From assembly GCF_001542915.1 (NCBI RefSeq), contig NZ_LNNH01000059.1:62001-126000 (forward strand): DNA of 64,000 nucleotides, written 5' to 3'. The notes under the pieces are model-generated. The model ran no database searches, had not been told where the DNA came from, and was given only the letters and a program-made list of their open reading frames with translations. Position 1 is the stretch's first letter. The number at the start of each line of letters is the position of its first letter. Origin of the DNA: Peribacillus simplex. Its GTDB lineage: Bacteria > Bacillota > Bacilli > Bacillales > DSM-1321. This document shows, in pieces, positions 9,331-20,197 of this stretch. A program made the position numbers and the translations under genes.

Positions 9331-9611
9331 AAAATGTAAAACGAAAAGAAGCGATTGCCTTAAAATATGATCAAGAGAAATCGATTGCCCCTGTCATCTT
9401 GGCGAAGGGAAAAGGAAAAACGGCGGAAAATATTCTGGAAAAGGCGATGAAACTGAATATTCCCGTTCAAAGTGATGAGTCGCTTGCAGCGCTTTTAGGT
9501 CAATTGGATATAAATCAGACGATTCCTGAAGAATTGTATGCTGCGGTAGCGGAGGTATTTGCCTTCATTTATAAAGCGGACAAGGAGATGCAGATGAAGG
9601 ACAATGGGTGA
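9327..9611 (+). CDS. ylqH: Free-standing FlhB C-terminal-like protein (YlqH)
   Basis: This 94-aa protein aligns by eye with the cytoplasmic end of FlhB (encoded here at 38398-39480): EAIALKYDQEKSIAPVILAKG compares with FAIALKYDEEKAEAPFVVAKG, and both end with IPEE(L/F)-AVAE-(V/I)(F/L)AF-YK. The autocleavage NPTH motif and all membrane helices are absent; the protein begins just after where the cleavage site would be. Such FlhB-C paralogues are known in Bacillus as YlqH. Its start overlaps the ylqG stop, so the two are coupled. It probably works in the specificity switch of flagellar export or a related process; this is inference. Confidence 0.88.
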   Translation: MKNVKRKEAIALKYDQEKSIAPVILAKGKGKTAENILEKAMKLNIPVQSDESLAALLGQLDINQTIPEELYAAVAEVFAFIYKADKEMQMKDNG

Positions 9612-9708
9612 GCCATTAGACTTTTTAGGTGATTCATGTTGGTTTATGTAGAAATTTAGGGAAATTGCCAAAAGAATTTAATTATACTAAAAACATAATT
9701 AATAAGCA

Positions 9709-9749
9709 GCAAAAAGGAAAATCCAGAACTTTTCCTTTTTGCTTTTTTA
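9709..9749 (+). terminator. Strong rho-independent terminator after ylqH
   Basis: A perfect 13-bp stem pairs gcaaaaaggaaaa (9709-9721) with ttttcctttttgc (9730-9742) and is followed by seven Ts. It ends the rnhB-ylqG-ylqH unit. Confidence 0.9.
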
Positions 9750-10109
9750 TTAGGGTATTGCTGGAAAAGACTGTTTTTTTAGAAAAAACTATAATTTATA
9801 AAAATGACTCACTAGATTTATATCATGGAAAAGGCTTTCATAATAAGCTCTATTGCTAAAACCCATTCTATAAATTACCTTTTTTGGAATTGGTTTAGGC
9901 ATGCCGATTAAATAAAATTTAATAGAGGGAAAGAGAGAGCAAGATCGATCCATTCCCTGTTTATCCCTTTTTATATTAGTATATTATTATAATGATTTCC
10001 AAAAAAAACGAAAGAAAATTATGCACGAAGCAGAATTTTGTTGTACTATGTAAGAGAAAACACGCATTAAATCTCAAAGTTGTTTTTTAGTAGATAAGGA
10101 GGATGGGAA
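9750..10109 (+). other. AT-rich spacer before sucC
   Basis: No gene is supported here. A TATAAT hexamer at 9988-9993 could be a -10 element for sucCD, but no good -35 lies 16-18 bases upstream. The sucC ribosome site (aaggagg near 10096) ends the stretch. I see no riboswitch-like structure. Confidence 0.4.
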
Positions 10110-11270
10110 ATGAATATCCATGAGTATCAGGGGAAAGAGATTTTGCGACAATACGGGGTATCCGTTCCGAATGGCCGGGTTGCCTTTACTGTTGATGAAG
10201 CAGTGGAAGCAGCGAAGGAATTAGGTACGGAAGTTGTTGTCGTCAAAGCTCAAATTCATGCGGGCGGCCGCGGAAAAGCCGGTGGAGTTAAGGTAGCGAA
10301 AAACCTTGACGAAGCACGTACATATGCACAAGAAATTCTTGGTAAAACGCTGGTGACCCATCAAACTGGTCCTGCAGGCAAGGAAGTTAAGCGTTTACTT
10401 ATTGAAGAAGGCTGCGACATCTCGAAAGAATATTACATCGGTCTGGTTTTGGACCGTGCTACCAATAGTGTCGTTTTGATGGCTTCTGAAGAAGGCGGAA
10501 CGGAAATTGAAGAAGTGGCTGAAAAGACACCGGAGAAAATTTTCAAAGAAGTGATCGATCCGGTTGTCGGCCTGACGGGCTTCCAGGCGCGCAGGATCGC
10601 TTTCAATATCAATATCCCGGCTAAACTTATAAACAAAGCTTCCAAGCTTATGGTGAACTTATATACAGCTTTCGTTGACAAAGATTGTTCAATTGCTGAA
10701 ATCAATCCATTAGTCGTTACGGGTGATGGAAATGTCATGGCACTTGATGCTAAATTGAACTTCGATGATAATGCGATTTACCGCCATAAGGACATCGCGG
10801 AATTCCGTGATTTGGATGAAGAGGATGCGAAAGAGATCGAAGCATCAAAACATGGCCTTAGTTACATATCGCTTGACGGTAATATCGGATGCATGGTTAA
10901 TGGTGCTGGGCTTGCTATGGCAACGATGGACATCATTAAACATTATATGGGAGATCCGGCTAACTTCCTTGATGTTGGCGGCGGCGCCACAGAGGAAAAA
11001 GTAAAAGAGGCTTTCAAAATCATCCTGTCCGATCAAAATGTTAAAGGCATTTTCGTTAACATCTTCGGCGGAATCATGAAATGTGACATCATTGCGGCAG
11101 GCGTCGTAGCTGCTGCTAAAGAGCTTGGCCTGGACGTACCTTTGGTTGTTCGTCTTGAAGGAACGAATGTGGATCTTGGCAAACAGATCCTAAAAGAGTC
11201 AGGTTTGAATATCACGGCTGCTGAATCAATGGCAGATGGAGCACAAAAAATAGTATCACTTGTAGGATAA
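10110..11270 (+). CDS. sucC: Succinate-CoA ligase beta subunit
   Basis: SucC pairs with SucD to interconvert succinyl-CoA and succinate with formation of a nucleoside triphosphate in the citric acid cycle. The N-terminal ATP-grasp domain ([33 protein letters not shown]) and the C-terminal CoA-ligase flavodoxin-like domain ([27 protein letters not shown]) are both complete. The length of 386 aa is standard. The ATG follows aaggagg. It is an operon with sucD, 18 bases downstream. Confidence 0.98.
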   Translation: MNIHEYQGKEILRQYGVSVPNGRVAFTVDEAVEAAKELGTEVVVVKAQIHAGGRGKAGGVKVAKNLDEARTYAQEILGKTLVTHQTGPAGKEVKRLLIEEGCDISKEYYIGLVLDRATNSVVLMASEEGGTEIEEVAEKTPEKIFKEVIDPVVGLTGFQARRIAFNINIPAKLINKASKLMVNLYTAFVDKDCSIAEINPLVVTGDGNVMALDAKLNFDDNAIYRHKDIAEFRDLDEEDAKEIEASKHGLSYISLDGNIGCMVNGAGLAMATMDIIKHYMGDPANFLDVGGGATEEKVKEAFKIILSDQNVKGIFVNIFGGIMKCDIIAAGVVAAAKELGLDVPLVVRLEGTNVDLGKQILKESGLNITAAESMADGAQKIVSLVG

Positions 11271-11288
11271 TAGGCAGGGGGGAACATA

Positions 11289-12191
11289 ATGAGCGTTTTT
11301 ATTAATAAAGATACGAAAGTGATCGTTCAGGGAATCACTGGTTCAACAGCATTATTTCATACTAAACAAATGTTGGAATACGGCACGAAGATCGTTGGCG
11401 GAGTCACTCCGGGTAAAGGTGGAACGGAAGCGGAAGGAGTACCTGTATTCAATACAGTTTCCGAAGCTGTCACTGAAACCGGAGCGAATGCATCGGTAAT
11501 CTACGTTCCTGCTCCATTTGCAGCGGATGCAATTTTGGAAGCAGTTGACGCAGAGCTTGATCTTGTCATTTGCATTACGGAACATATTCCCGTTCTGGAT
11601 ATGGTCAAGGTGAAGCGTTATATGGAAGGCAAAAAGACCCGTTTGATCGGGCCGAACTGCCCGGGTGTCATCACCCCTGAAGAATGCAAAATCGGTATCA
11701 TGCCAGGCTACATCCATAAAAAAGGCCATGTAGGTGTAGTTTCCCGTTCCGGAACTTTGACCTATGAAGCCGTTCATCAATTATCTCAAGAAGGCATCGG
11801 GCAATCGACAGCTGTCGGAATCGGTGGAGATCCCGTTAACGGAACGGACTTCATTGATGTGTTGAAAGCATTCAACGAGGATCCGGAAACCCATGCAGTG
11901 ATCATGATCGGAGAGATCGGAGGCACGGCAGAGGAAGAGGCAGCTCTCTGGGTGAAAGAGAATATGACAAAGCCTGTTGTTGGCTTCATTGGCGGCCGTA
12001 CGGCTCCTGCCGGTAAACGTATGGGACACGCAGGTGCGATCATTTCTGGAGGAAAAGGCACTGCTGACGAGAAAATCCGCGTTATGAACGAATGTGGAAT
12101 TAAAGTTGCCGAGACTCCATCCGTAATGGGCGAAACATTGATTTCCGTCCTGAAAGAAAAAGGCATTTACGAACCTTGTAAAACACATTGA
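11289..12191 (+). CDS. sucD: Succinate-CoA ligase alpha subunit
   Basis: SucD binds CoA through its N-terminal Rossmann domain ([17 protein letters not shown]) and carries the phosphohistidine loop near [13 protein letters not shown]. Both the [10 protein letters not shown] motif and the [12 protein letters not shown] motif are intact. Length is 300 aa, as in B. subtilis. The ribosome site is ggggg 5-6 bases before the ATG. A terminator follows directly, so sucCD form a two-gene operon. Confidence 0.98.
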   Translation: MSVFINKDTKVIVQGITGSTALFHTKQMLEYGTKIVGGVTPGKGGTEAEGVPVFNTVSEAVTETGANASVIYVPAPFAADAILEAVDAELDLVICITEHIPVLDMVKVKRYMEGKKTRLIGPNCPGVITPEECKIGIMPGYIHKKGHVGVVSRSGTLTYEAVHQLSQEGIGQSTAVGIGGDPVNGTDFIDVLKAFNEDPETHAVIMIGEIGGTAEEEAALWVKENMTKPVVGFIGGRTAPAGKRMGHAGAIISGGKGTADEKIRVMNECGIKVAETPSVMGETLISVLKEKGIYEPCKTH

Positions 12192-12199
12192 TCCATGCT

Positions 12200-12230
12200 G
12201 GCCGACCTGTTTTTTGGGTCGGCCTTTATT
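12200..12230 (+). terminator. Rho-independent terminator after sucD
   Basis: The arms ggccgacc (12200-12207) and ggtcggcc (12217-12224) form a perfect 8-bp GC-rich stem, followed by a T-rich run. Confidence 0.87.
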
Positions 12231-12305
12231 TCCCTCTCCTTTTTTCGGCAATCCGGCTTCCGCCACGATCAACCTCTTAAAAATAAATGACTAGGGGTGC
12301 TTCCG

Positions 12306-13187
12306 TTGAATCGTATAGAAAAGTTAATCCACCTCCATCATTGCCGCGGTGCAGGATGGAAAACGATCCAAACAATCATGTCCAATGATCCATCCCTTTC
12401 TTCCCTCTTTACTACCAAACGCAATGAATGGGTAAAATTGCTCCCTATCCCTTCCAATAAACTTAACCTCTTTCTCAAAGATTTACATTCTCTCAATACC
12501 CTTGAAAAGCTCAAGAGATATGAAGATAGCCAAATTCATTGGCTAACGATCCTTGATGATGATTATCCTTTTTTATTGAAGCAAATATTCGATCCCCCTT
12601 GGGTTCTTTATTATAAAGGCGATAAGAAGCTCCTAAGTAGGAGTGATACGCTAGGTGTCGTTGGAACGCGTAAGCCGACCTCGTACGGACTGGAGGCCTT
12701 AAAAACGATTTTATTACCGCTCGTTAAGAAAAAATACGTCATCATCAGTGGTGTTGCGGCGGGAATCGATTCAAGGGCGCATGAAATCACGTTAGATGCG
12801 GACGGGGATACGATTGGAATCTTGGGAGGAGGGCTTATGCAAATATACCCAAAGTCCAACATTCCCCTTGCAGAGAGAATCATGGCTAAAGGGGTGCTCA
12901 TTTCTGAGACTCCACCGGAAATGAGAGCGGAACCATGGATGTTCCCGCTAAGGAACCGTATCATCAGCGGATTATCACAAGGAGTGTTCGTTGTGGAGGC
13001 AAAAGAAAAAAGCGGTTCCTTAATAACGGCACAAACGGCTTTGGAGCAGGGGCGTGAGGTGTTTGCACTTCCAGGAAATGTAACGAGTCCAGAATCAATC
13101 GGGACCAATCAATTGATTTCCGATGGAGCCAAACTTGTTTTGAATTCCAAGCAGATCGAGGAAGAGTTTTTTCGCAATATAATATAG
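12306..13187 (+). CDS. dprA: DNA-processing protein DprA
   Basis: DprA (Smf) binds incoming single-stranded DNA and loads RecA during natural transformation. The Rossmann-like core shows the family motifs GVVGTRKPTSYG, SGVAAGIDSRAHE, GGGLMQIYPKSN and NRIISGLSQGVFVVEA. The N-terminal quarter is more variable, as usual. I use TTG 12306 (293 aa) because aggggtg lies 8 bases upstream; a GTG at 12297 would sit inside that site. The presence of dprA does not itself show competence. It has no obvious terminator before topA. Confidence 0.95.
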   Translation: MNRIEKLIHLHHCRGAGWKTIQTIMSNDPSLSSLFTTKRNEWVKLLPIPSNKLNLFLKDLHSLNTLEKLKRYEDSQIHWLTILDDDYPFLLKQIFDPPWVLYYKGDKKLLSRSDTLGVVGTRKPTSYGLEALKTILLPLVKKKYVIISGVAAGIDSRAHEITLDADGDTIGILGGGLMQIYPKSNIPLAERIMAKGVLISETPPEMRAEPWMFPLRNRIISGLSQGVFVVEAKEKSGSLITAQTALEQGREVFALPGNVTSPESIGTNQLISDGAKLVLNSKQIEEEFFRNII

Positions 13188-13369
13188 AAGATAGACGGAA
13201 AATCAGCCAGGGAATTAGTAAAAAAAGGCGATTTTTACCTGAATGGGTTGAAATATTAGACAAAAGGGTTGAAAATATTGTAAAACTGTTATAAGTTTTG
13301 CAAATGGAATCTTTTAGCTAAAATGGTTAGGAATATGTAAGTCAACATGCTTTGAAAAGTAATGGGGTG

Positions 13370-13398
13370 TTGACAAATGATTTTTGTATGATTAATAA
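13370..13398 (+). promoter_or_regulatory. Probable SigA promoter for topA
   Basis: A consensus TTGACA (13370-13375) is followed after 17 bases by TAATAA (13393-13398). It lies about 40 bases before the topA ATG in the dprA-topA gap. Confidence 0.6.
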
Positions 13399-13439
13399 TA
13401 GTGAAGATTTATATTACCTCTTTGAGGAGGATTTATTGG

Positions 13440-15515
13440 ATGTCAGAATACTTAGTGATTGTGGAATCGCCTGCGAAGGCGAAAACGATAGAACGCTACT
13501 TGGGAAAAAAATATAAAGTAAAGGCTTCCATGGGGCATGTGCGTGATTTGCCTAAAAGTCAAATGGGTGTCGATGTTGAACATGAATATGAACCTAAATA
13601 TATAACGATCCGCGGCAAAGGCCCGGTTTTAAAAGAATTGAAAACCGCTGCAAAAAAAGCGAAAAAAATATATCTCGCAGCTGACCCCGACAGAGAAGGT
13701 GAAGCCATTGCCTGGCATTTGGCTCACAGTCTCGATGTGGATATCAACTCCGATTGCCGCGTGGTTTTCAATGAAATCACGAAAGAAGCGATCAAAGAAT
13801 CATTTAAATCGCCGAGGCCGATCAACATGAAATTGGTTGATGCACAACAGGCAAGAAGGATCTTGGATCGCTTGGTCGGCTACAATATTAGCCCGCTGTT
13901 ATGGAAAAAAGTAAAAAAAGGCCTAAGTGCTGGACGGGTCCAATCGGTCGCTGTAAGGATGATCATCGACCGGGAGAAAGAAATCAAAGATTTTAACCCG
14001 GAAGAGTATTGGACAATCAAGGCGGATTTCGTGAAAGGAAAAGAACAGTTTGAAGGTTCCTTTTTCAGTATCGGGGGAGAGCGTAAAGAATTAAACAACG
14101 AAGAGGACGTCAAAAAAGTACTCGCTTCTTTAAAAGGCAGTGAATTCACTATCGGCGCCGTGGCTAAAAAGGAAAGAAAACGTAATCCGGCAGCACCTTT
14201 TACGACGTCTTCCCTGCAACAAGAAGCGGCACGAAAATTGAATTTCCGTGCAAAGAAAACGATGATGCTTGCCCAGCAGCTTTACGAAGGAATCGAGCTT
14301 GGAAAGGAAGGGACAGTCGGATTAATCACTTATATGAGGACGGACTCGACCCGGATTTCCGATATTGCTAAACAGGAAGCCCATACCTTCATCCAAAATA
14401 GTTATGGGAAGGATTATGTACAGGTTGAACAGCGCAAAGAGAAAAAGCAGACCAATGCACAGGATGCGCATGAAGCAGTTCGGCCAACCAGCACATTACG
14501 TGAACCTAATATCGTCAAGGAGTATTTATCCAGAGATCAATTCCGTCTATATAAATTGATCTGGGAACGGTTCGTTTCGAGCCAAATGTCATCGGCGGTC
14601 ATGGACACAATGAGCATTGACCTTCATAATGGCGATGTAATCTTCAGGGCCAATGGGTCCAAAATCAAGTTTCCAGGTTTCATGAAGGTATATGTGGAAG
14701 GTTCCGATGACTCTGTGGAAGAAAAGGAAAATTCCCTTCCGGATGTAAAGAAAGGCGATCAACTCTTTTCGAAAGATGTCGAGCCGAAACAGCATTTCAC
14801 ACAGCCGCCGCCCCGCTATACAGAAGCGAGGCTTGTCAAAACCTTAGAAGAACTTGGTATAGGCCGACCTTCTACATATGCACCTACCTTGGATACGATT
14901 CAAAAACGGGGCTATGTTACCTTGGACAATAAACGATTCATCCCGACAGAGCTTGGTGAAATTGTCCTTGAATTGATACGTGAATTCTTCCCGGATATTC
15001 TTGATGCCGAGTTCACGGCCAAGATGGAGCAGGAATTCGATAGCGTCGAAGAAGGCAGCATCGAATGGATTAAGGTCATTGATGAATTTTATAAAGAGTT
15101 TGCGGTTCATTTGGCTAAAGCCGAGGTCGAAATGGAGAAAATCGAGATCAAAGATGAGCCTGCTGGAGAAGATTGTACGGAATGCGGCCATGAAATGGTC
15201 TTTAAAATGGGGCGCTACGGGAAGTTCATGGCATGCAGTAATTTCCCGGATTGCCGTAACACCAAACCGATCGTGAAAGAGATTGGTGTGAAATGCCCGA
15301 AATGTAAAGAAGGGAACATCATTGAAAGGAAGAGTAAAAAACGCCGCATATTTTACGGTTGTGATACTTACCCTGGATGCGACTTCATCTCTTGGGATAA
15401 GCCCCTTCCTCGTAGTTGTCCTAAATGTGAGGGCACACTTGTTGAGAAAAAGCTCAAAAAAGGTGTGCAGGTCCAGTGTATGGACTGTGATTTCAAAGAA
15501 ACGCCTCAAGCGTAG
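13440..15515 (+). CDS. topA: DNA topoisomerase I
   Basis: TopA relaxes negative supercoils by cutting one strand through a tyrosine intermediate. The Toprim domain begins [20 protein letters not shown] and holds [16 protein letters not shown]. The catalytic Tyr298 lies in [12 protein letters not shown]. Three C-terminal Cys4 zinc modules are visible, starting [16 protein letters not shown] and CPKCEGTL. Length is 691 aa, equal to the B. subtilis enzyme. The frame is open 13 codons upstream, but the ATG at 13440 follows gaggagg. Confidence 0.98.
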   Translation: MSEYLVIVESPAKAKTIERYLGKKYKVKASMGHVRDLPKSQMGVDVEHEYEPKYITIRGKGPVLKELKTAAKKAKKIYLAADPDREGEAIAWHLAHSLDVDINSDCRVVFNEITKEAIKESFKSPRPINMKLVDAQQARRILDRLVGYNISPLLWKKVKKGLSAGRVQSVAVRMIIDREKEIKDFNPEEYWTIKADFVKGKEQFEGSFFSIGGERKELNNEEDVKKVLASLKGSEFTIGAVAKKERKRNPAAPFTTSSLQQEAARKLNFRAKKTMMLAQQLYEGIELGKEGTVGLITYMRTDSTRISDIAKQEAHTFIQNSYGKDYVQVEQRKEKKQTNAQDAHEAVRPTSTLREPNIVKEYLSRDQFRLYKLIWERFVSSQMSSAVMDTMSIDLHNGDVIFRANGSKIKFPGFMKVYVEGSDDSVEEKENSLPDVKKGDQLFSKDVEPKQHFTQPPPRYTEARLVKTLEELGIGRPSTYAPTLDTIQKRGYVTLDNKRFIPTELGEIVLELIREFFPDILDAEFTAKMEQEFDSVEEGSIEWIKVIDEFYKEFAVHLAKAEVEMEKIEIKDEPAGEDCTECGHEMVFKMGRYGKFMACSNFPDCRNTKPIVKEIGVKCPKCKEGNIIERKSKKRRIFYGCDTYPGCDFISWDKPLPRSCPKCEGTLVEKKLKKGVQVQCMDCDFKETPQA

Positions 15516-15576
15516 AGTTAAATGGGATGGAACGGTGCTTTGTGCCTGCATCCGGAAGAAAACTCAATATAGACCG

Positions 15577-15600
15577 ACTCGGCATTCGCCGAGTTTCTTT
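15577..15600 (+). terminator. Probable terminator after topA
   Basis: The arms actcggc (15577-15583) and gccgagt (15588-15594) pair around a 4-base loop, then comes a broken T tract. It lies about 60 bases after the topA stop. Confidence 0.7.
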
Positions 15601-15945
15601 ATGTTCCTGGAAGTATGGTATCATGGTAACGAGCACAATTACTTCCCAAGAAGAAAATGGATGGAACATGAAACTTTTTTATTTGGGTGATGTGATGTAA
15701 AATTCAGTGGACAAGTGTATTCCTTTAAAGATATAATTCCTCTTTGCGCCAAATTATCCACTTAGGAAAAAAGGTTGGCAAGAGAAATGCCGTATCCAAG
15801 GCATATGCTTTATAATTATCGTTAGCAGGAGTAGGTATTTCTTAGAATAAATACATAAATATCGTTAAAAATGAAACGCTTATGAATGCAATTTTAATGA
15901 TAAATGATCCTGTCTTATCATATCTATACATGGAGGTTCGAAAAA
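15601..15945 (+). other. Non-coding spacer topA-trmFO
   Basis: No gene is supported. A TATAAT hexamer lies at 15811-15816 with only a poor -35 upstream, and a weak hairpin (atgcc 15787-15791, ggcat) is nearby. One DnaA-box-like 9-mer (15754-15762, eight of nine matches) stands alone. The ribosome site of trmFO (tggagg) closes the stretch. Confidence 0.4.
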
Positions 15946-17253
15946 ATGAAAGAAACAAAAGTAAGTGTTATCGGTGCGGGGCTTGCTGGAAGTGAAGCGG
16001 CTTGGCAGTTAGCTAAAAGAGGAATTAAAGTGGATCTATACGAAATGCGTCCGGTAAAACAAACGCCAGCCCATCATACCGATAAATTCGCTGAACTTGT
16101 TTGTTCCAACTCACTTCGGGCAAATACGCTAACAAATGCAGTCGGAGTATTAAAAGAAGAAATGCGCATGCTTGATTCGGTCATCATGTCCGCAGCAGAT
16201 GCTTGTGCTGTACCTGCAGGCGGCGCACTGGCAGTCGATCGTCATGAATTTGCCGGCCTTGTAACGGAAAGGGTGAAGAATCATCCCAATGTAACGGTCA
16301 TTAATGAAGAGGTAACAGAGATCCCCGATGGGCCCACCATCATTGCAACCGGTCCGCTTACAAGTCAGTCCCTATCCGACAGCTTAAAGCAAATCATGGA
16401 CGAAGAATACTTATACTTCTATGATGCAGCCGCTCCTATTCTTGAAAAGGACAGCATCGACATGGATAAGGTATATCTAAAATCCCGTTATGATAAAGGC
16501 GAAGCTGCTTACTTGAACTGTCCGATGACAGAGGAGGAATTTGATCGCTTTTATGAAGCGTTGATTTCTGCTGAAACGGTTCCGCTAAAGGAATTTGAAA
16601 AAGAAATCTTTTTTGAGGGATGTATGCCGATTGAAGTGATGGCATCGCGCGGGAAGAAAACCATGTTATTCGGTCCATTAAAGCCAGTTGGCTTGGAAGA
16701 TCCCAAAACAGGAAAACGCCCTTTCGCTGTCGTCCAATTGCGTCAAGACGATGCAGCAGGCACACTATATAATATTGTTGGTTTTCAGACACATTTAAAA
16801 TGGGGCCCGCAAAAAGAAGTGTTAAGGCTCATCCCTGGATTGGAAAATGCGGAAATTGTTCGTTATGGAGTTATGCACCGTAATACGTTCATAAATTCTC
16901 CTAACGTCCTGAAACCTACGTACCAATTCAAAAATAGGGATGATTTGTTCTTTGCCGGTCAGATGACTGGTGTCGAAGGGTATGTTGAATCCGCAGCATC
17001 AGGGCTGATTGCAGGTATAAATGCAGCAAGAATCGTCCAAGGCCAGGACCCTGCCGTTTTCCCTGCCGAGACGACTATGGGGAGCATGGCAAGGTACATA
17101 ACATCGACAAACGGAAAAAGCTTCCAGCCGATGAATGCGAACTTTGGACTGCTTCCAGACCTTGAAGTGAGGATCAAATCGAAAAAAGAACGGAACGAAA
17201 CGCATGCTAAGCGCGCTTTGGACACAATTCAGAACTTTGTGAAAAATTTGTAA
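15946..17253 (+). CDS. trmFO: tRNA (uracil54-C5)-methyltransferase TrmFO
   Basis: This FAD- and folate-dependent enzyme makes the conserved T54 in the T loop of tRNAs, using methylene-tetrahydrofolate in place of S-adenosylmethionine. The N-terminal dinucleotide fold reads [21 protein letters not shown]. The conserved [19 protein letters not shown] and [12 protein letters not shown] segments are present. Length is 435 aa, equal to B. subtilis TrmFO (formerly Gid). The ATG at 15946 follows tggagg; an upstream in-frame start is not needed. It lies before xerC-hslVU-codY as in Bacillus. Confidence 0.97.
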   Translation: MKETKVSVIGAGLAGSEAAWQLAKRGIKVDLYEMRPVKQTPAHHTDKFAELVCSNSLRANTLTNAVGVLKEEMRMLDSVIMSAADACAVPAGGALAVDRHEFAGLVTERVKNHPNVTVINEEVTEIPDGPTIIATGPLTSQSLSDSLKQIMDEEYLYFYDAAAPILEKDSIDMDKVYLKSRYDKGEAAYLNCPMTEEEFDRFYEALISAETVPLKEFEKEIFFEGCMPIEVMASRGKKTMLFGPLKPVGLEDPKTGKRPFAVVQLRQDDAAGTLYNIVGFQTHLKWGPQKEVLRLIPGLENAEIVRYGVMHRNTFINSPNVLKPTYQFKNRDDLFFAGQMTGVEGYVESAASGLIAGINAARIVQGQDPAVFPAETTMGSMARYITSTNGKSFQPMNANFGLLPDLEVRIKSKKERNETHAKRALDTIQNFVKNL

Positions 17254-17258
17254 AATAT

Positions 17259-17287
17259 TTGCCTGCCGTTTTAAAGTATGATACTAT
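17259..17287 (+). promoter_or_regulatory. Probable SigA promoter for xerC-hslVU-codY
   Basis: TTGCCT (17259-17264) and TACTAT (17282-17287) are exactly 17 bases apart, 26 bases before the xerC ATG. It lies directly after the trmFO stop. Confidence 0.55.
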
Positions 17288-17312
17288 TTATTAGCCTTTG
17301 CGAGGTGTTTCC

Positions 17313-18215
17313 ATGATGAATCAAAAAAAGGCATTATCATCCTTCATCGAATATTTACAAATTGAAAAAAACAGTTCACATTACACCATTGAAAATTACA
17401 AACGTGATATTCTCGAATTTTTCCTGTTTCTTGATGAACAGGGAATGACGGATATCACCTCTGTTGAATATTTTGATGTCCGGTTGTTTTTAACGAGTTT
17501 ATATGAGAAAAACCTTTCTAAGCGCACTGTAGCAAGGAAAACTTCTTGTCTGCGGAGCTTTTATAAATTCTTATTACGTGAAGGCGATGTGAAGGATAAT
17601 CCTTTTTCCCTTGTTTCTTTGCCTAAAAAGGATCAAAAACTGCCACGGTTTCTTTATGAGAAGGAAATGGAACAGTTGTTTTCTTCTTTAAATAAAGATT
17701 CACCGATAGGAAAAAGGAACAATGCTTTACTGGAATTACTGTATGCCACTGGCATTCGCGTAAGTGAATGTTGTGAGATTAAGCTGCACGATATCGATCT
17801 GTCCCTTGGTACAGTACTGGTGCATGGGAAAGGGAAAAAAGATCGCTACGTTCCGGTTGGTAAATATGCTCAAGAAGCGATAGAGTTATACATACGTACA
17901 GCCAGGATGGAAATGACTTCGTCTGACGCCAAGGCGCATGTTTATTTATTCGTAAATTTTCGTGGAGACCCTCTGACACCTAGGGGAGTTCGCTATATAT
18001 TAAATGAATTGATCAAAAAGTCAGCCGCGGAGGGAAGTCTTCATCCCCACATGCTAAGGCATTCATTTGCAACCCATCTATTGAATAATGGGGCGGATAT
18101 TCGTACCGTTCAGGAATTGCTTGGTCATTCCAAAATTTCATCAACGCAAGTGTATACGCATGTTACAAAAGACCAATTAAAAAAAGTCTATAATGCAACA
18201 CATCCACGGGCTTAA
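17313..18215 (+). CDS. xerC: Tyrosine recombinase XerC (CodV)
   Basis: XerC acts with XerD at the dif site to resolve chromosome dimers. The N-terminal SAM-like core-binding domain covers about residues 1-90. The catalytic domain shows Arg in [12 protein letters not shown], the [12 protein letters not shown] box, [10 protein letters not shown], and the nucleophile Tyr281 in VYTHV. Length is 300 aa. Two ATGs in a row (17313, 17316) follow cgaggtg. It heads the codV-clpQ-clpY-codY operon known in Bacillus; hslV starts 20 bases after its stop. Confidence 0.95.
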   Translation: MMNQKKALSSFIEYLQIEKNSSHYTIENYKRDILEFFLFLDEQGMTDITSVEYFDVRLFLTSLYEKNLSKRTVARKTSCLRSFYKFLLREGDVKDNPFSLVSLPKKDQKLPRFLYEKEMEQLFSSLNKDSPIGKRNNALLELLYATGIRVSECCEIKLHDIDLSLGTVLVHGKGKKDRYVPVGKYAQEAIELYIRTARMEMTSSDAKAHVYLFVNFRGDPLTPRGVRYILNELIKKSAAEGSLHPHMLRHSFATHLLNNGADIRTVQELLGHSKISSTQVYTHVTKDQLKKVYNATHPRA

Positions 18216-18235
18216 ATGTTGAAAGGGGACACTTT

Positions 18236-18763
18236 ATGACAACGATATTTGCAGTGCATCATAAAGGTGAATGCGCCATGTCCGGTGATGGGCAGGTTAC
18301 GTTAGGAAATTCAGTAGTGATGAAGCATACAGCAAGAAAAGTCAGGAAAATCTTCAATGGTAATGTCCTTGCAGGTTTCGCAGGCTCTGTTGCAGATGCA
18401 TTCACCTTATTTGAGATGTTCGAAGCAAAGCTTGAGGAGTATAATGGCAATCTTCAGCGTGCTGCCGTCGAAATGGCAAAACAATGGAGAAGTGACAATG
18501 TATTGAGAAAGCTCGAAGCCATGCTAGTCGTCATGGATAAGGACCATTTGCTGCTCGTTTCCGGTACCGGGGAAGTCATAGAACCTGATGACGGGATTCT
18601 TGCCATCGGATCAGGCGGCAACTATGCACTTGCTGCCGGCAGGGCATTGATGCGATTCTCCAGTGAGCATTTATCTGCGAAGGAAATTGCCCAATCATCT
18701 TTACAAATTGCAGCGGAAATTTGTGTATTTACGAATACGAACATAATCGTGGAAGAGTTGTAA
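18236..18763 (+). CDS. hslV: HslV (ClpQ) protease subunit
   Basis: HslV is the proteolytic dodecamer of the HslUV complex; HslU unfolds substrates for it. The protein (175 aa) starts [20 protein letters not shown], so Met removal exposes Thr as in E. coli HslV. B. subtilis ClpQ instead carries a few extra residues before the TTIFAV segment. No in-frame start codon exists just upstream, and gaaagggg lies at the right distance from ATG 18236. [14 protein letters not shown] and the remaining core are normal. It is 12 bases before hslU. Confidence 0.96.
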   Translation: MTTIFAVHHKGECAMSGDGQVTLGNSVVMKHTARKVRKIFNGNVLAGFAGSVADAFTLFEMFEAKLEEYNGNLQRAAVEMAKQWRSDNVLRKLEAMLVVMDKDHLLLVSGTGEVIEPDDGILAIGSGGNYALAAGRALMRFSSEHLSAKEIAQSSLQIAAEICVFTNTNIIVEEL

Positions 18764-18775
18764 GGAGGAGCGCAA

Positions 18776-20185
18776 ATGTCAAATAAAGCTAATTTAACAC
18801 CGAGGCAAATCGTCGAAAAACTGGATCAGTATATCGTGGGGCAGCGTGATGCAAAACGGGCAGTGGCAGTGGCTCTTCGCAATCGCTACCGACGTTCCCT
18901 TCTCTCGGATCAACTTCGTGATGAAGTCGTTCCGAAAAACATATTAATGATTGGACCGACAGGAGTCGGGAAAACAGAAATAGCTCGGAGAATGGCTAAA
19001 TTGGTAGGTGCTCCTTTTGTAAAAGTTGAAGCAACGAAATTTACGGAAGTCGGATATGTCGGAAGGGATGTAGAATCCATGGTCCGTGATTTGGTGGAGA
19101 CTTCCGTCCGCCTCGTGAAGGAAGAAAAGATGGCCAGCGTAAAAGAACGTGCTGAAGAAAATGCCAACCGCCGTTTAATTGAGCTATTGGTGCCATCTGC
19201 GAAAAAACAAAGTAATTTCAAAAATCCTCTTGAAGTCTTTTTTGGCGGCAATAGCAATCAAGATGAACAGGACCCGGAAGAAAATTCCGAAGATTTAAGT
19301 TTGCAGGAAAAAAGAAAAATCGTCGCTGCAAAGCTTGCTAATGGTGAGCTCGAAAGTGAAATGATCACGGTTGAAGTGGAAGAACAGGCTGCTTCAATGT
19401 TTGATATGCTCCAGGGTTCGGGAATGGAACAAATGGGGATGAATATGCAAGACGCTTTAGGCAGCTTGATGCCGAAAAAAAGCAAAAAGCGCAAATTGAA
19501 AGTAAGTGAAGCAAGAATCGTTCTAACAAATGAAGAAGCGGGCAAATTGATTGATATGGATGATGTCACCTCAGAAGCCGTTTACGGTGCTGAGCAAAAC
19601 GGGATCATCTTTATCGATGAAATCGACAAAATCGCCAGCAAGCAGTCTGGAAGCTCTTCAGCCGATGTTTCCAGGGAAGGTGTTCAAAGGGATATATTAC
19701 CTATTGTAGAAGGCTCGACGGTCGTGACGAAGTATGGTTCCGTAAAGACGGATCATGTCCTGTTCATTGCGGCAGGTGCCTTCCATATAGCGAAGCCATC
19801 CGATCTTATCCCGGAACTGCAGGGGAGATTTCCAATCCGGGTGGAATTGAACAAACTGACCGTTGATGACTTTGTGCGGATTCTCCATGAACCTGATAAT
19901 GCATTGTTAAAACAATATGTTGCTTTATTGGAAACTGAAGGTATAGAAATTGAATTTTCTGACGATGCTGTTCGTAAGATAGCTGAAGTGGCCTTCGAAG
20001 TAAATCAAAATACAGATAATATTGGTGCAAGACGGCTTCATACCATTTTGGAACGGTTGCTTGAGGACCTGTCGTTTGAAGCTCCCGAAATCACAATGGA
20101 GAAGATTACGATTACACCACAATATGTCGAAGGGAAGCTGGGTTCTATCGCACGGAATAAAGATTTAAGTCAGTTTATCCTTTAA
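18776..20185 (+). CDS. hslU: HslU (ClpY) ATPase subunit
   Basis: HslU is the AAA+ unfoldase that feeds proteins to HslV. The Walker A motif GPTGVGKTE lies near residue 60 and Walker B is [11 protein letters not shown]. The I-domain insertion (about residues 110-240) is acidic and Lys-rich. The C-terminal tail ends DLSQFIL, the form that docks into HslV. Length is 469 aa, normal for the family. The ribosome site is aaggaggag. codY follows after 104 bases. Confidence 0.97.
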   Translation: MSNKANLTPRQIVEKLDQYIVGQRDAKRAVAVALRNRYRRSLLSDQLRDEVVPKNILMIGPTGVGKTEIARRMAKLVGAPFVKVEATKFTEVGYVGRDVESMVRDLVETSVRLVKEEKMASVKERAEENANRRLIELLVPSAKKQSNFKNPLEVFFGGNSNQDEQDPEENSEDLSLQEKRKIVAAKLANGELESEMITVEVEEQAASMFDMLQGSGMEQMGMNMQDALGSLMPKKSKKRKLKVSEARIVLTNEEAGKLIDMDDVTSEAVYGAEQNGIIFIDEIDKIASKQSGSSSADVSREGVQRDILPIVEGSTVVTKYGSVKTDHVLFIAAGAFHIAKPSDLIPELQGRFPIRVELNKLTVDDFVRILHEPDNALLKQYVALLETEGIEIEFSDDAVRKIAEVAFEVNQNTDNIGARRLHTILERLLEDLSFEAPEITMEKITITPQYVEGKLGSIARNKDLSQFIL

Positions 20186-20197
20186 GAACGAAACAAT

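Noticed and set aside
9629..9859. 76-codon open frame after ylqH
   Set aside because: It runs through the strong terminator at 9709-9749, has no ribosome site and its product is low-complexity.
14844..15551. 235-codon open frame on the minus strand within topA
   Set aside because: It is a shadow of topA, which has complete family motifs and zinc modules on the + strand.
15322..15690. 122-codon open frame crossing the end of topA
   Set aside because: It overlaps the topA zinc modules in another frame and includes the terminator at 15577-15600.
15754..15762. DnaA-box-like sequence TTATCCACT
   Set aside because: It is a single copy with one mismatch, no cluster and no origin-type AT-rich unwinding region.
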